From positions 5,450,001-5,514,000 of the forward strand of contig NZ_LR594675.1 in the NCBI RefSeq assembly GCF_901827205.1: a stretch of 64,000 nt of DNA. Direction: 5' to 3'. How positions within the stretch are numbered: position 1 is the first letter of the stretch; the number at the start of each line of letters is the position of its first letter. Positions 42,874-51,641 of this stretch are shown here, one piece after another. A model generated the notes under the pieces. That model saw only the letters and a program-made list of their open reading frames with translations, did no database searches and was not told the DNA's origin. This DNA comes from Variovorax sp. PBS-H4 (GTDB lineage Bacteria > Pseudomonadota > Gammaproteobacteria > Burkholderiales > Burkholderiaceae_C). A program made the translations under genes and the position numbers.

Positions 42874-43998
42874 TCACCAGGACTCGAGTTCGGCGCGGCG
42901 AGTCCATTGTTCAGCCTGCTTCGGGTCGCGGGGTATGCCTTGCCCGTTGCTATACATCCCCGCCAAATACCATTGCGCTGCCGCATTCCCTTGCAGCGCG
43001 GCTGATCGCAACCACTTGGCCGCTTGCTCCAGATTCTTGTCGATGCCTCTTCCTTGGGCGTATGCAGCTGCGACATTGACCTGGGCGACGCTGTCTCCCT
43101 GTTGCGCTGCAAGAAGCTGCCATTGGAAAGCCTTGGATTCGTTGCGTGGAACGCCCATTCCATCCTTGAGAAGCTGAGCAAGATTCACTTGCGCTCTGAC
43201 ATGCCCTTGCTCGGCAGCCCTGGCATACCACTCGGCCGCAATCGCGTAGTTAGGCATCGCAGCCCAACCCTTATGAGGCATTACATGCATTAGCCCAATG
43301 CGATATTGAGCCTCGGCAGAGCCAAGATCCGCCGCGCGGCGATGCCATTGCATGGCGGAACCGGGGCTTTTGGGAACTTCTGGGGCACCAAATTCGTAGA
43401 GCATCCCAAGCGCCAGCATTGCATCTGAAAGGCCCTGGGTCGCCGCGACTTCGTAGAGCTTGATGGCGTGCCTGGCATCTTGTTGCACCCCTTGGCCGTC
43501 TTGGAGCATGCGTCCTAGCGCAAGCTCGGCCCACGGGTTTCCTGCTTGTACGGCGCGCTCGTACCAAATTGCTGCTTTTCCGGCGTCCCGTTCGACTCCA
43601 TTTCCAGCCATCAGCATTCCCGCCAACACGTATTGCGCACCGGAGATCCCTTGGTTCGCCGCAAGAGAAATCCATTTGAGAGCTTCTTGACGATCCAAGT
43701 CGACGCCGGACGCCTTCAAATACAACAACCCCACTCGATACTGTGCACTGGCATGGCCTTGCTCCGCGGCTTGCCGGTACCACTTCGCTGCTTGCGAATT
43801 GTCCGTCTTTCCACAAAATCCGAAGTCGTGGGCTACTCCCAATCGATATTGAGCTTCAGCGTCGTTGGTTGATGTAGTTGAGTCGAGGGTTGGCTGATGA
43901 TTGAGGCATTGAATTTCGATTGCATTAGCCGAAAAAGGCGCGATTAGCAATAGAGTCAAAAGATTCAACGCATTAAATGTATAAGAAAAATTACTCAT
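42874..43998 (-). CDS. Exported Sel1-repeat protein
   Basis: A 374-residue protein. The N-terminus has a signal-like hydrophobic stretch (LNLLTLLLIAPFSANA), so export to the periplasm is likely. About nine Sel1/TPR-like repeats of 36 residues follow, each of the form AxAQYxLGxxY...GVxxDxxxAxxWYxxAAxQG. Sel1 proteins are scaffolds for protein-protein contact; several act as regulators or as immunity-type partners. It lies 37 nt before gspG and just after the RHS and lipoprotein genes, and its 5' part is AT-rich compared with flanking genes. AAGG precedes ATG 43998. Confidence 0.85.
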   Translation of the reverse strand: MSNFSYTFNALNLLTLLLIAPFSANAIEIQCLNHQPTLDSTTSTNDAEAQYRLGVAHDFGFCGKTDNSQAAKWYRQAAEQGHASAQYRVGLLYLKASGVDLDRQEALKWISLAANQGISGAQYVLAGMLMAGNGVERDAGKAAIWYERAVQAGNPWAELALGRMLQDGQGVQQDARHAIKLYEVAATQGLSDAMLALGMLYEFGAPEVPKSPGSAMQWHRRAADLGSAEAQYRIGLMHVMPHKGWAAMPNYAIAAEWYARAAEQGHVRAQVNLAQLLKDGMGVPRNESKAFQWQLLAAQQGDSVAQVNVAAAYAQGRGIDKNLEQAAKWLRSAALQGNAAAQWYLAGMYSNGQGIPRDPKQAEQWTRRAELESW

Positions 43999-44050
43999 GG
44001 CCTTGTATTTTATTGACTGCATTTGCACCAAAAGATCCACAATTACATCT

Positions 44051-44554
44051 TCAGGAGGCGATTTCACAAAGAGAATTAACTCTGGAAATGCGATGCTTAA
44101 CAGCAATCAGAATTGCAACTTTTTTAGGAATCGATTGAGTTGCAAGTCCAAAAAAATAGACATTTAATGTTTGAGTTTCCGAAAAATAAAAAACATTGAA
44201 TTTTAAATTCTCGAAAGATTTCGATTCTTCACTGTAGAGCGCCGCAGCCCGCACCAAATAGTACTGATTCGCTTCTTTTTCATCGATCGAAGGCGCCAGG
44301 TCTTTCGCCATTTCACGTGAAATTTGTAAAAAATTAACCTTATTTAAAAGTTCCTGCATCGCAGGCTGAGATTCCTGCGGTACAAGATGGACATTGTCGG
44401 ACCGAATTTCAACGTACGGCCCTTTGCTTCCAATCGCAATTCGATCTGAGTTCAAAGTACACCACATTTCCTCCTTCATCTCTGAAGAAGCATGCTCAAA
44501 CTCACCGCACCCAAAAAGAAGAATGCAAATTGCAGTCAAGTATAGGTTTTTCAT
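44051..44554 (-). CDS. Hypothetical lipoprotein, candidate immunity protein
   Basis: A 167-residue protein with a lipoprotein signal (NLYLTAICILLFGC, lipid on Cys16). No family recognised. The mature part is charged and mixed alpha/beta (VEIRSDNVHLVPQESQPAMQ, LNVYFFGLATQS). Its AT content is far above the window average, a sign of recent acquisition. It starts 17 nt after the stop of the RHS metalloprotease gene, the usual place for an immunity gene, and a periplasm-facing lipoprotein could neutralise a protease in that compartment. That role is inference. Confidence 0.6.
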   Translation of the reverse strand: MKNLYLTAICILLFGCGEFEHASSEMKEEMWCTLNSDRIAIGSKGPYVEIRSDNVHLVPQESQPAMQELLNKVNFLQISREMAKDLAPSIDEKEANQYYLVRAAALYSEESKSFENLKFNVFYFSETQTLNVYFFGLATQSIPKKVAILIAVKHRISRVNSLCEIAS

Positions 44555-44571
44555 GAATTGAAGATTGCAAA

Positions 44572-47500
44572 TTATTTGAGTCCCGATCCGGTGGATTCGG
44601 ACGAACTCAAGGATCCGGCAGGTGCAGGATAGCTACCATTTCCAGCATTGAAGCCTATTGAATTCAAAAAGATAACGTTACTCACATCAATCGCTTCGGG
44701 ACGTCCATTAGGCTCGGCCATTATGTTGCCCCCATATTGCGGAAGCGGTCTTGTTCCGCCACTTGATTCTGCGTAAGTATCTGGCAACCCCATGGTATGC
44801 CCCGCCTCGTGACCAGCGGTCCATGTGCGATAGGCATTTGTGACCGGGTCACCATTAAGGGGTGCAAGCCTTATATAGCTTCCTCCGACAGCGTTTGCGA
44901 ACGGCCGGCCCGCAGCCCCAACATCTGCAATTTCAATGACGTTGTATTTGTCTCGAGCTGTATCTGGGGTTGGAGTGGTGACATTCAGTGTCGTGACGTA
45001 ATGACCGAAGTTTCCAGTCCATGCTGAAGCAATGGCTCGCGTATAGGCAGCAATAGTTGCCGGAGTTGCGGCTGCCCCGATGAAAACAGCGGGATATGTG
45101 AACGAGACATTGTTCCCAGAAGTTGCTACTTCTACGTATCTACCACTTGGATCAATTCTATTTGGCGCGTTACTCCCCACATACGCATACAGGTTCACAT
45201 CGTCCTTGTAGCCAATCGGGTCCGTCTGCAGGAACCTCCCCAGGCTCGGCGAGTAGAACCGGGCCTTGTAGTAGTACAGCCCCAGATCGCCGATGAGCTG
45301 CTGGCCGGTGTAACGGAACCTCGGCCCTGTCGTCGTGTTCGGCTCGCCATAGGGTCCATAGCTGTAGATGCCCGTGGAGGCCCCGGTTGCATTGGCCGTG
45401 GCCACGATGCTGCCCAGGTGGTCCGCATAGAACCAGTTCTTCGCCGTGGTGCCCGAGCCTTCGTACCAGACGATCGGCTCATCGGTGCCCGGTCCATGCA
45501 CATAGCGTCTTTGCAGCGTGGTCCCCGCCGCGTCGTACTCGGCAACCAGGTTCGTGGCGTCGTACAGCAGGTTCGTCGTGTTGGCCCCAATCACCGTCTG
45601 CCTGAGCCTCCCCTCGGCGTCATAGCTCAAGCTCGCTGCAGTCCCGGTCTTGCTCGCCGTCTTCAACCGGTTGTCCAGGTCGTAGCCGTAGCTCCAGGTG
45701 CCGTCTCCGGTGAGGTTACCGTTGGCGTCGTAGCTTTGCGCTGCGCCTGCAGCGGCGGTGTACTGGTTCAGCCCGTTGCTGGTGTAGCTCTTCGTGCCCG
45801 GTGTGGCCCCGCTCCACTGGTACAGGTTGTTGGTCCAGGCAACGCTCTTGAGTTCTCTGAGCTGGTTGCGCGTATACGCGTACTGCACCTCCTGGGACGG
45901 TGAGGCCAGGAAGTTCTTCAGCGTGGCCAAGGCGCCCTGGTTGTCATGGGCACGCTGCACGGTGGTGCCGTTGCCCAGCGTCACGGTGGTTCGCCGGCCC
46001 AGGTCGTCGTAGGCGTAGCTGGCGAGGTTGACGCTGCCGTTCTCCTGGATGACGCTCGGCCGGTTGAGGGCGTCGTAGCTGGTGCTCGTGTAGAACGCGT
46101 CGGGCCAGGTGCTGCGGATTCGGTTGCCTGCGGCGTCGTACTGGTGGCTAAGAGTTTTGCCGCCTGCGGTGGTGCTCGTGAGCCGCCCCGCGTTGTCCCA
46201 GGCGTAGCTGATGGCATGGCTGCCATTGGCGAACTGGGCGGCAGTTCTCAAGCCACGAAGGTCGTAGCCAAACTGGACGTTGTCCGCCGTGTTCGGATAG
46301 GACCGGGCGGTCAGGCGGTTGAGGTTGTCCCAGCCCTGGGTGATGGTCTGGCCATTGCGCCTGCGCAGGCTCGTGACGTTGCCGTTGGCGTCGTACGCGT
46401 TCTCCTCGTAGTCGTTCGCATTGGCATAGAGCGGCTGGTTAGGCAGCGGGTAGTAGGTGCGCGCCAGGCGATCGAAGCCGTCGTAGGTGTGGACGGTGAG
46501 GTTGTTCTTGGCGTCCTTGACCGAATCGACATTGCCGTTGGGCGTGTAGGTGTAGCTGACGTAGGCCTGGGCCAGGCTGGTGCCGACGGCCTTGTTGACG
46601 GCCCGCACGCTGTCGTCGAGGTTGTAGACGGTCTCGGTGACGCGGTTGCCGCCGTCGACTGCGGGGAGGTATTGCGTGGCCCGGAAGGGCCGATCCAGGT
46701 CGTCGTAGGCGGTGTCGGTGATGGGCGTTGGAGCCGCCTCGGCGGGACAGCTGGTGGCCGCGGCGGTGACGCCCGGGCCCCAGGCCCGGGTGAGCTTGCC
46801 GGTCTCGCTGTAGCGGCTGCAGCTCACGAGCCATTGGGCGCCCTGCTGCGCTGCGCTCTGGACCGCACGGCCATCCGCGTCATAGGCCGTGCGCGTCTGC
46901 TTGCCCATCGCATCGGTGACCTGCGTGGGCCGGCGCTCAGTGTCGTAGGTGGTGGCGATGGTGTCAGCGACATCGGTGCGCGGGCCATCGACGCCGGTGA
47001 GGTTGCCGACGGCGTCGTAGGTGAAGGTGCTCGTCAGGTTGAGCTTGCCGGCGCCACTGTCGACCGTGCTGGTCTGCGGCACGTACTTGTTGGCGGCGTT
47101 GTACGCGGTGGCGGTCAGCACCGTGCTGCTGGAATTGGTCTTGACGGTCTTCGAGCTCGGCAGGTAGAAGGTCGTGAAGCCGCTGGGCGTGAAGGCGCTG
47201 TAGGCGTAGGTGGTCTGCGGCGGCGCACCGGCAGCATCGGCCGGCGCGGTGATGGTCAGCGGTAGACCCAGCATGTAGCTGTAGCTGGTGGTCTTGCCTC
47301 GGGCATCGGTGGCGCTGGCCACCTGGTTGAAGGCGCTCTCGTAAGTGAAGCTCTGCACGCGGTTGGCCAAGCCGCTGCCGGGCTTGGCGATGCTGGTGAG
47401 GGTCTTGACGTTGTGCGTGCAGCGCTTGGCGGGGGCCACGGCGCAGGGGGCGTCGTCGTAGGCGTACTCGGTGGCGTTGCCCTCGGGGAATTGCTTGCGG

Positions 47501-50500
47501 ATGAGGCGCGACTGGCCGTCGTAGGTGTTGGTGGTCCAGTTGCCCGCGGGCGTGCTGGACTGGACGGTGTTGCCCTGGGCGTCGATGTAGTTGGTGCGCG
47601 CAGTGCCGCCCGGGCCGACCTCCTCGGTGCGCGAGCCGGCGAAGAAGTATTCGTAGGTCTTGCCGCGCGCGTTGGTCTGGGTCTTGACGCGGCCCAGGCT
47701 GTCGTAGACGTTGGTGGCGGCCGCCACCGTGGGGAAGCTCGGGTAGTACAGGCTCGTCATCTGGCCGGGCAGGCCGTAGGCGAAGGTGGTGGCCTGGCTC
47801 AGGGTGTTGGTGAAGGTCTTGAGGTTCGCGTTGGTGTCGTAGCCGTAGCTGACGGAGCGCGTTCCGTCGCTCACCTGGGTGATGCGCCCGCTGGCGTTGG
47901 TGAAGCTGAGGGTGCGGCCCAGGCTGTTCTGCACCTGGGTGAGGTCGCTGCCCGAGTAGGTGAACCTGGCCTGGATGCCGCTGGGCTCGGTGTAGGTTTC
48001 GGCCTTGCCGGCGGTGTTGAACTTGAGGACGGCGCGGTTGAGGGCCTCATAGCTGTAGGTGTTGTCCGCGGCGTTCCTGCTGAGCTTGATGGGCTTGCCC
48101 GGCGGCGGGTTGTAGCTGCCGTCGGGCAGCTTGACGAAGACTTCGCCGTTGAGGCCCTGGGTGACGACGACGGTGTTGTCGATGAGCTGGTCGCCGAACC
48201 AGCGCTGGCCGAGCGTGGCGGTGACGAGCTTGGCGAGCGGGCGCGCCGGGTCCATCAGGAGGTCGAAGGAGGCCTTGTGCTCGACGAGGGTGCCCACGGC
48301 ATCCAGGGCAGAGTCCTCGCCCATGGCCTGGAAGCCATCGGAGTTGACGGCCGCGGTGGCGTTGAAGTTGTGGGTCCAGCCCTTGCCCAACGGGCCGTTC
48401 TGGTTGCGCAGGCCGGAGCTGTACAGGCGCTGGAAGCCCAGGCTCTGGGGGAAGCTGCCGATGCCGACGTTGAGGTCCTCGTGGTTGTAGAGGAAGTGGC
48501 CCTGCACCATGTCGATGGGGTCGCCGTAGGCGGAGCCGGAGTAGTTCTCGACGGTGGGCGGCGAAGGCATGGCAGCACCGACGATGGTGTTGGCGAAGAC
48601 GGCGGCCTGCGGCTGGGTGCCGTAACCACCGGACAGCCCATCGCTGATGACGGCGCCCAGGTACAACCCGGAGCCAACGGTGAAGTAGCCGGCCCCCGCC
48701 CAGCTGTTCTCGGCGATGTCGCAGCGCGCGGGCAGGATCAGGCGCAGGCCGGAGGCGAGGTAGCTGCTGAAGTTGCCGAGGTGCGCGCCGCAGTTGACCA
48801 GGTTGGGTTGAACGGCGCTGGCGTAGTTGGCGGAGGTGGCGTTGTAGATGCGCTGGCCACTGGCAGAAGCGAGGTCGATGAGCTTGACGGTGGAGACGGC
48901 CGGCACGCCGGTGGTCTGCTGCACGGCGGTGGACTCCAGGATGCTCAGGTGCATGGCCCAGTTGGCGAAGGCGGCACTCTCCTTGTCGAGGTTGCCCGCG
49001 AGGTTGGCCACGGCCAGGACGTTGCTGGGGAGGTCGACGTAGGCGCTGCCGGTGTAGCCGACGATGCCGACCTGGTGCTGGTGCAAGAGGATGGTGTCGG
49101 CGATGCGCTCGGTGAGGGTGCCGGCATGGGTGTTCTGGGCGATCCACTGGGCGCCGATGACGCCCAGGGTGCTGCCCAGCAAGGGTTCGGAGGCGTCGGC
49201 GGCGCCGGAGGCCTTGAGGTCGCTGAGCGTCCTGCGGTAGTTCTCGGCGGGGCCTCGGCCGGCGGGGCCCCAGCCGTTGGCGATGAGGAAGGTGTTGGTG
49301 CCGCCGCCTCTGATCCCCTGGGTGAAGCTGTGGTTGGCCCAGGTGGAGACGTAGGCGTTGTGGGTGACGGTGAAGGTGATGGGGGCGGAGGTGCCGGGGG
49401 TGACTGCCGTGCCCGGTGCACCGACGGCGACGCCGTCGAGCTTGAGGACGGGCTGGTTGGCGCCGTTGTAGGTGATGCTCAGGCGTTTGCCGTAGATGGC
49501 GTCGGAGGTGTAGGTCTGGTCGATGCCCTGGTACTGCACGCGCAGGGTGGGCTTCATGTAGCCGGGGAGCTCGGCGAGCTCCTCGCTGCCCCAGGCGGTG
49601 TTCTGGTAGGGCAGCGCGGTCTGGCGCAAGGCGCCGTAGAAGGGGGTGATGGCCTTGCCGCCGAGGACGTCGTCCAGGGTGGCGGCGGGTTTGTTGGCGC
49701 GCAGGTAGCCGGCCAGCTGGGTGGCGTAGGTGGCGAGGTTGTTGCGGATGTTGGTGCGGTTGAGGTTCTGGACGTAGTCGGCCGCGACGGTGGCGCCGCT
49801 CTGGGCAGATGACAGGTAGTTGGCGGCGTCGTAGCCGGTGGTGGCGGCGCTGGCGAGGTCGATGCCGCTCTTGAAGGTGTGGGGCTTGTAGCTGGGGTCG
49901 AAGACGTACCAGCTGCCGTTGATCCTGGTCTTGACCCAGACGTGCTCGATGGAGACGTCGGTCAATGCGGCCACGGTGCCGGGGCAGGTGCCGGCGGTGG
50001 TGGCGTTGATCTCGTAGACGGGGATCTGGGCCTGGCCGAGCAGCGAGAGGACACCGCAGGCGTTGGCGGTGTTGACGCCCCACCACTCGGCGAGCTGGGC
50101 GGCGCTGAGCTTGGCGATGCCGCGCACGTAGTTGGCCTCCAGGCCGGAGGCGCGCAGGAGCTCGACCATCAAGGTGGCCTGGTCGTGGGCGGTGGCCTGG
50201 TTGTCGAGGACTGCGCCGAGGGCGCCCTTCTGGAGGCCGAAGGTGGGGTAGTACTCGATGTTGTTGCGGATGTACTGGTAGATGAGGTCGGGGTGGTTGC
50301 GCAGGGACCGCGCGAGCTCGGCGATGGAGGCGGGGCCGGAGGCGGCGGCGTCGCCGGCGATCTTGGTGAAGGAGGTGGAGGTGGAGGTGGAGGCGGAGGT
50401 CGACGTCGACGTCTTGGCGCTCTTGATCGCGGGCGCCGCGGTGACGCCCTGATTGACGTTGGCCGGAAGGACTCGGGTCTTCAGGATGCTTTGCGCGTCG

Positions 50501-50922
50501 GCGAAGCGGACCGGAGGCATGTTGGCGCGAAGGACGCCAGGGGCGGGAGCGAATTGACCGGGGGTGCCGGGGGTGCTGCGGGTGCCGGTAGCGCCTGCCC
50601 CGCGGGCCGAGACGTTGGCCTCCTTGGCACCGTCCTTGACGGCCTCACGCCGCACCGGGTCCTTGGTGCTGGGCAGGTCGATTGCCTGGTAGCGCAGCGC
50701 GGGCTGGCCACTGGTGAAGCTCAACGCACCGCCAGAGCCCGACGTGGCGCTGAGGGACGAACGCTGGCTGCTGTTGGCCTTGGCGGCGGAAACGCCGAGG
50801 GCGATGGATGGAGGTGCAACCTTGCGTGCAACGCCGCTCTGGATCTGTGCGGCAGCAATGCCGCCTGCAAGCGACGTGGCAACGGCCACGGCAACGGCGC
50901 ACGCGCGCGCTAGCTTGGACAT
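44572..50922 (-). CDS. Sec-exported RHS/YD-repeat protein with C-terminal M7-like metalloprotease
   Basis: A 2116-residue polymorphic-toxin-like protein. Signal peptide to about residue 26 (VATSLAGGIAAA/Q). A Ser-Thr-rich linker (about 170-185) precedes a transglutaminase-like domain near 240-345 (TLMVELLRASG, then HVWVKT...VFDPSYK), in which the usual nucleophile Cys seems replaced by His. From about 800 to 1880 there is a YD-repeat shell (many YDANGNV / YDALNR units). The RHS core (YKARFYSPSLGRFLQTDPIG, LYAYVGSNAPNRIDPSG) ends near 1925. The last ~190 residues carry HEAGHTMGLPD and a NIMAE Met-turn, as in snapalysin metalloproteases. AGGGAG precedes the ATG. Confidence 0.9.
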   Translation of the reverse strand: MSKLARACAVAVAVATSLAGGIAAAQIQSGVARKVAPPSIALGVSAAKANSSQRSSLSATSGSGGALSFTSGQPALRYQAIDLPSTKDPVRREAVKDGAKEANVSARGAGATGTRSTPGTPGQFAPAPGVLRANMPPVRFADAQSILKTRVLPANVNQGVTAAPAIKSAKTSTSTSASTSTSTSFTKIAGDAAASGPASIAELARSLRNHPDLIYQYIRNNIEYYPTFGLQKGALGAVLDNQATAHDQATLMVELLRASGLEANYVRGIAKLSAAQLAEWWGVNTANACGVLSLLGQAQIPVYEINATTAGTCPGTVAALTDVSIEHVWVKTRINGSWYVFDPSYKPHTFKSGIDLASAATTGYDAANYLSSAQSGATVAADYVQNLNRTNIRNNLATYATQLAGYLRANKPAATLDDVLGGKAITPFYGALRQTALPYQNTAWGSEELAELPGYMKPTLRVQYQGIDQTYTSDAIYGKRLSITYNGANQPVLKLDGVAVGAPGTAVTPGTSAPITFTVTHNAYVSTWANHSFTQGIRGGGTNTFLIANGWGPAGRGPAENYRRTLSDLKASGAADASEPLLGSTLGVIGAQWIAQNTHAGTLTERIADTILLHQHQVGIVGYTGSAYVDLPSNVLAVANLAGNLDKESAAFANWAMHLSILESTAVQQTTGVPAVSTVKLIDLASASGQRIYNATSANYASAVQPNLVNCGAHLGNFSSYLASGLRLILPARCDIAENSWAGAGYFTVGSGLYLGAVISDGLSGGYGTQPQAAVFANTIVGAAMPSPPTVENYSGSAYGDPIDMVQGHFLYNHEDLNVGIGSFPQSLGFQRLYSSGLRNQNGPLGKGWTHNFNATAAVNSDGFQAMGEDSALDAVGTLVEHKASFDLLMDPARPLAKLVTATLGQRWFGDQLIDNTVVVTQGLNGEVFVKLPDGSYNPPPGKPIKLSRNAADNTYSYEALNRAVLKFNTAGKAETYTEPSGIQARFTYSGSDLTQVQNSLGRTLSFTNASGRITQVSDGTRSVSYGYDTNANLKTFTNTLSQATTFAYGLPGQMTSLYYPSFPTVAAATNVYDSLGRVKTQTNARGKTYEYFFAGSRTEEVGPGGTARTNYIDAQGNTVQSSTPAGNWTTNTYDGQSRLIRKQFPEGNATEYAYDDAPCAVAPAKRCTHNVKTLTSIAKPGSGLANRVQSFTYESAFNQVASATDARGKTTSYSYMLGLPLTITAPADAAGAPPQTTYAYSAFTPSGFTTFYLPSSKTVKTNSSSTVLTATAYNAANKYVPQTSTVDSGAGKLNLTSTFTYDAVGNLTGVDGPRTDVADTIATTYDTERRPTQVTDAMGKQTRTAYDADGRAVQSAAQQGAQWLVSCSRYSETGKLTRAWGPGVTAAATSCPAEAAPTPITDTAYDDLDRPFRATQYLPAVDGGNRVTETVYNLDDSVRAVNKAVGTSLAQAYVSYTYTPNGNVDSVKDAKNNLTVHTYDGFDRLARTYYPLPNQPLYANANDYEENAYDANGNVTSLRRRNGQTITQGWDNLNRLTARSYPNTADNVQFGYDLRGLRTAAQFANGSHAISYAWDNAGRLTSTTAGGKTLSHQYDAAGNRIRSTWPDAFYTSTSYDALNRPSVIQENGSVNLASYAYDDLGRRTTVTLGNGTTVQRAHDNQGALATLKNFLASPSQEVQYAYTRNQLRELKSVAWTNNLYQWSGATPGTKSYTSNGLNQYTAAAGAAQSYDANGNLTGDGTWSYGYDLDNRLKTASKTGTAASLSYDAEGRLRQTVIGANTTNLLYDATNLVAEYDAAGTTLQRRYVHGPGTDEPIVWYEGSGTTAKNWFYADHLGSIVATANATGASTGIYSYGPYGEPNTTTGPRFRYTGQQLIGDLGLYYYKARFYSPSLGRFLQTDPIGYKDDVNLYAYVGSNAPNRIDPSGRYVEVATSGNNVSFTYPAVFIGAAATPATIAAYTRAIASAWTGNFGHYVTTLNVTTPTPDTARDKYNVIEIADVGAAGRPFANAVGGSYIRLAPLNGDPVTNAYRTWTAGHEAGHTMGLPDTYAESSGGTRPLPQYGGNIMAEPNGRPEAIDVSNVIFLNSIGFNAGNGSYPAPAGSLSSSESTGSGLK
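50360..50415. repeat. GGAGGT/CGACGT short tandem repeat in the RHS gene
   Basis: A run of GGAGGTGGAGGT units followed by GTCGACGTCGAC units codes a low-complexity Ser-Thr linker (STSTS) after the exported N-terminus. Changes by whole units stay in frame. Confidence 0.75.
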
Positions 50923-50990
50923 GGGAACTCCCTGAGTTTTTTATTGGAGAACTGGCTGCACACGCTGGGCGTGCAGCGGGAACCGGCGGG

Positions 50991-51293
50991 CTACGACGAG
51001 GTGGCCGCGACCGAAGTTCGATTACCTGCGGCGTCGTAGCTGTAGGTGATGGTGGTGGTGGAGGTACCGTCGCTGTAGACGGTACTGGCCAGGCGGCCCA
51101 GGGCGTCGTAGGTGTAGCTCACGGAACCCGCCTGCGCGGGAACGCCTGCGAGCGCGGCGGCGCACAGGCAAGCGGCGAAGACTGTGCGGCTCAAGAACCG
51201 AGCCGAAACATGGCGATCGGATTGGCGATCGAAGGACATCGATGCGCGCGATGTCGATGCGTGCGCTGGCAATGCAGCGGTCTTTTTATTCAC
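50991..51293 (-). CDS. Small exported YD-repeat protein
   Basis: A 100-residue protein. After a 45-residue N-terminus with a hydrophobic export signal (LSRTVFAACLCAAALAGVPA, cleaved after QAG region) only two YD repeats follow: SYTYDALGRLASTVYSDGTS and TYSYDAAGNRTSVAATSS. I chose the GTG at 51293 because GGGAGC lies 7-12 nt upstream; ATG 51239 is an alternative without a ribosome site. A complete protein this short cannot form an RHS shell by itself. It lies 68 nt before the large RHS gene and may be a remnant of an older RHS gene or an accessory subunit. Confidence 0.65.
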   Translation of the reverse strand: MNKKTAALPAHASTSRASMSFDRQSDRHVSARFLSRTVFAACLCAAALAGVPAQAGSVSYTYDALGRLASTVYSDGTSTTTITYSYDAAGNRTSVAATSS

Positions 51294-51641
51294 TGGGGAA
51301 GCTCCCTTTTTTTGGATGCGGCGGACTGTAGTCGCGCTGGGAGCACACAAACTCGTTTTTTGTCGCGCAATCTTCCTGCGCAATCACCCGCAGACGAACC
51401 ACCAGATCGACAATCGATCCCGATAAAACTTCCGGCTGAATTGCATGGACGCGCCTCACTCGGTATCTTCGCGCCACCAAAACAGGGAGAACCCGAACGA
51501 CAGCTGGCTCAGGCCCGCGGTCGTTCCTTGTCATGCGAAACCGCTTGCACGCACAGGCCACGAGACGTGGCACATCGCCTTCGGCGGGCACACCATCAGC
51601 CGGCCAGGTTGCCCCGCTTCCTTCCATCGATCTGCGAGTGG
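51294..51641. promoter_or_regulatory. Divergent promoter region between YD-repeat and LuxR genes
   Basis: A 348-nt gap with no convincing gene. It must contain the promoters for the RHS/secretion side and for luxR. I searched it by eye for a lux box (about 20-bp inverted repeat of the CTG-N10-CAG kind) and found no clear one. It is somewhat less GC-rich around 51350-51430. Confidence 0.4.

Noticed and set aside
45200..48100. Regularly repeated short motifs that might suggest a CRISPR or satellite array
   Set aside because: They are degenerate codons for YD repeats (YDANGN/YDALNR) with irregular spacing, not identical repeats with unique spacers.
47413..49812. 799-codon open frame on the plus strand inside the RHS gene
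   Set aside because: Low-complexity Gly/Val/Ala sequence antisense to a clear YD-repeat protein; no domain, no ribosome site. It arises from GC-rich codon bias.
51294..51641. Possible lux box in the luxR/YD-repeat divergent region
   Set aside because: No convincing 18-20 bp inverted repeat could be found by eye; not reported as a site.
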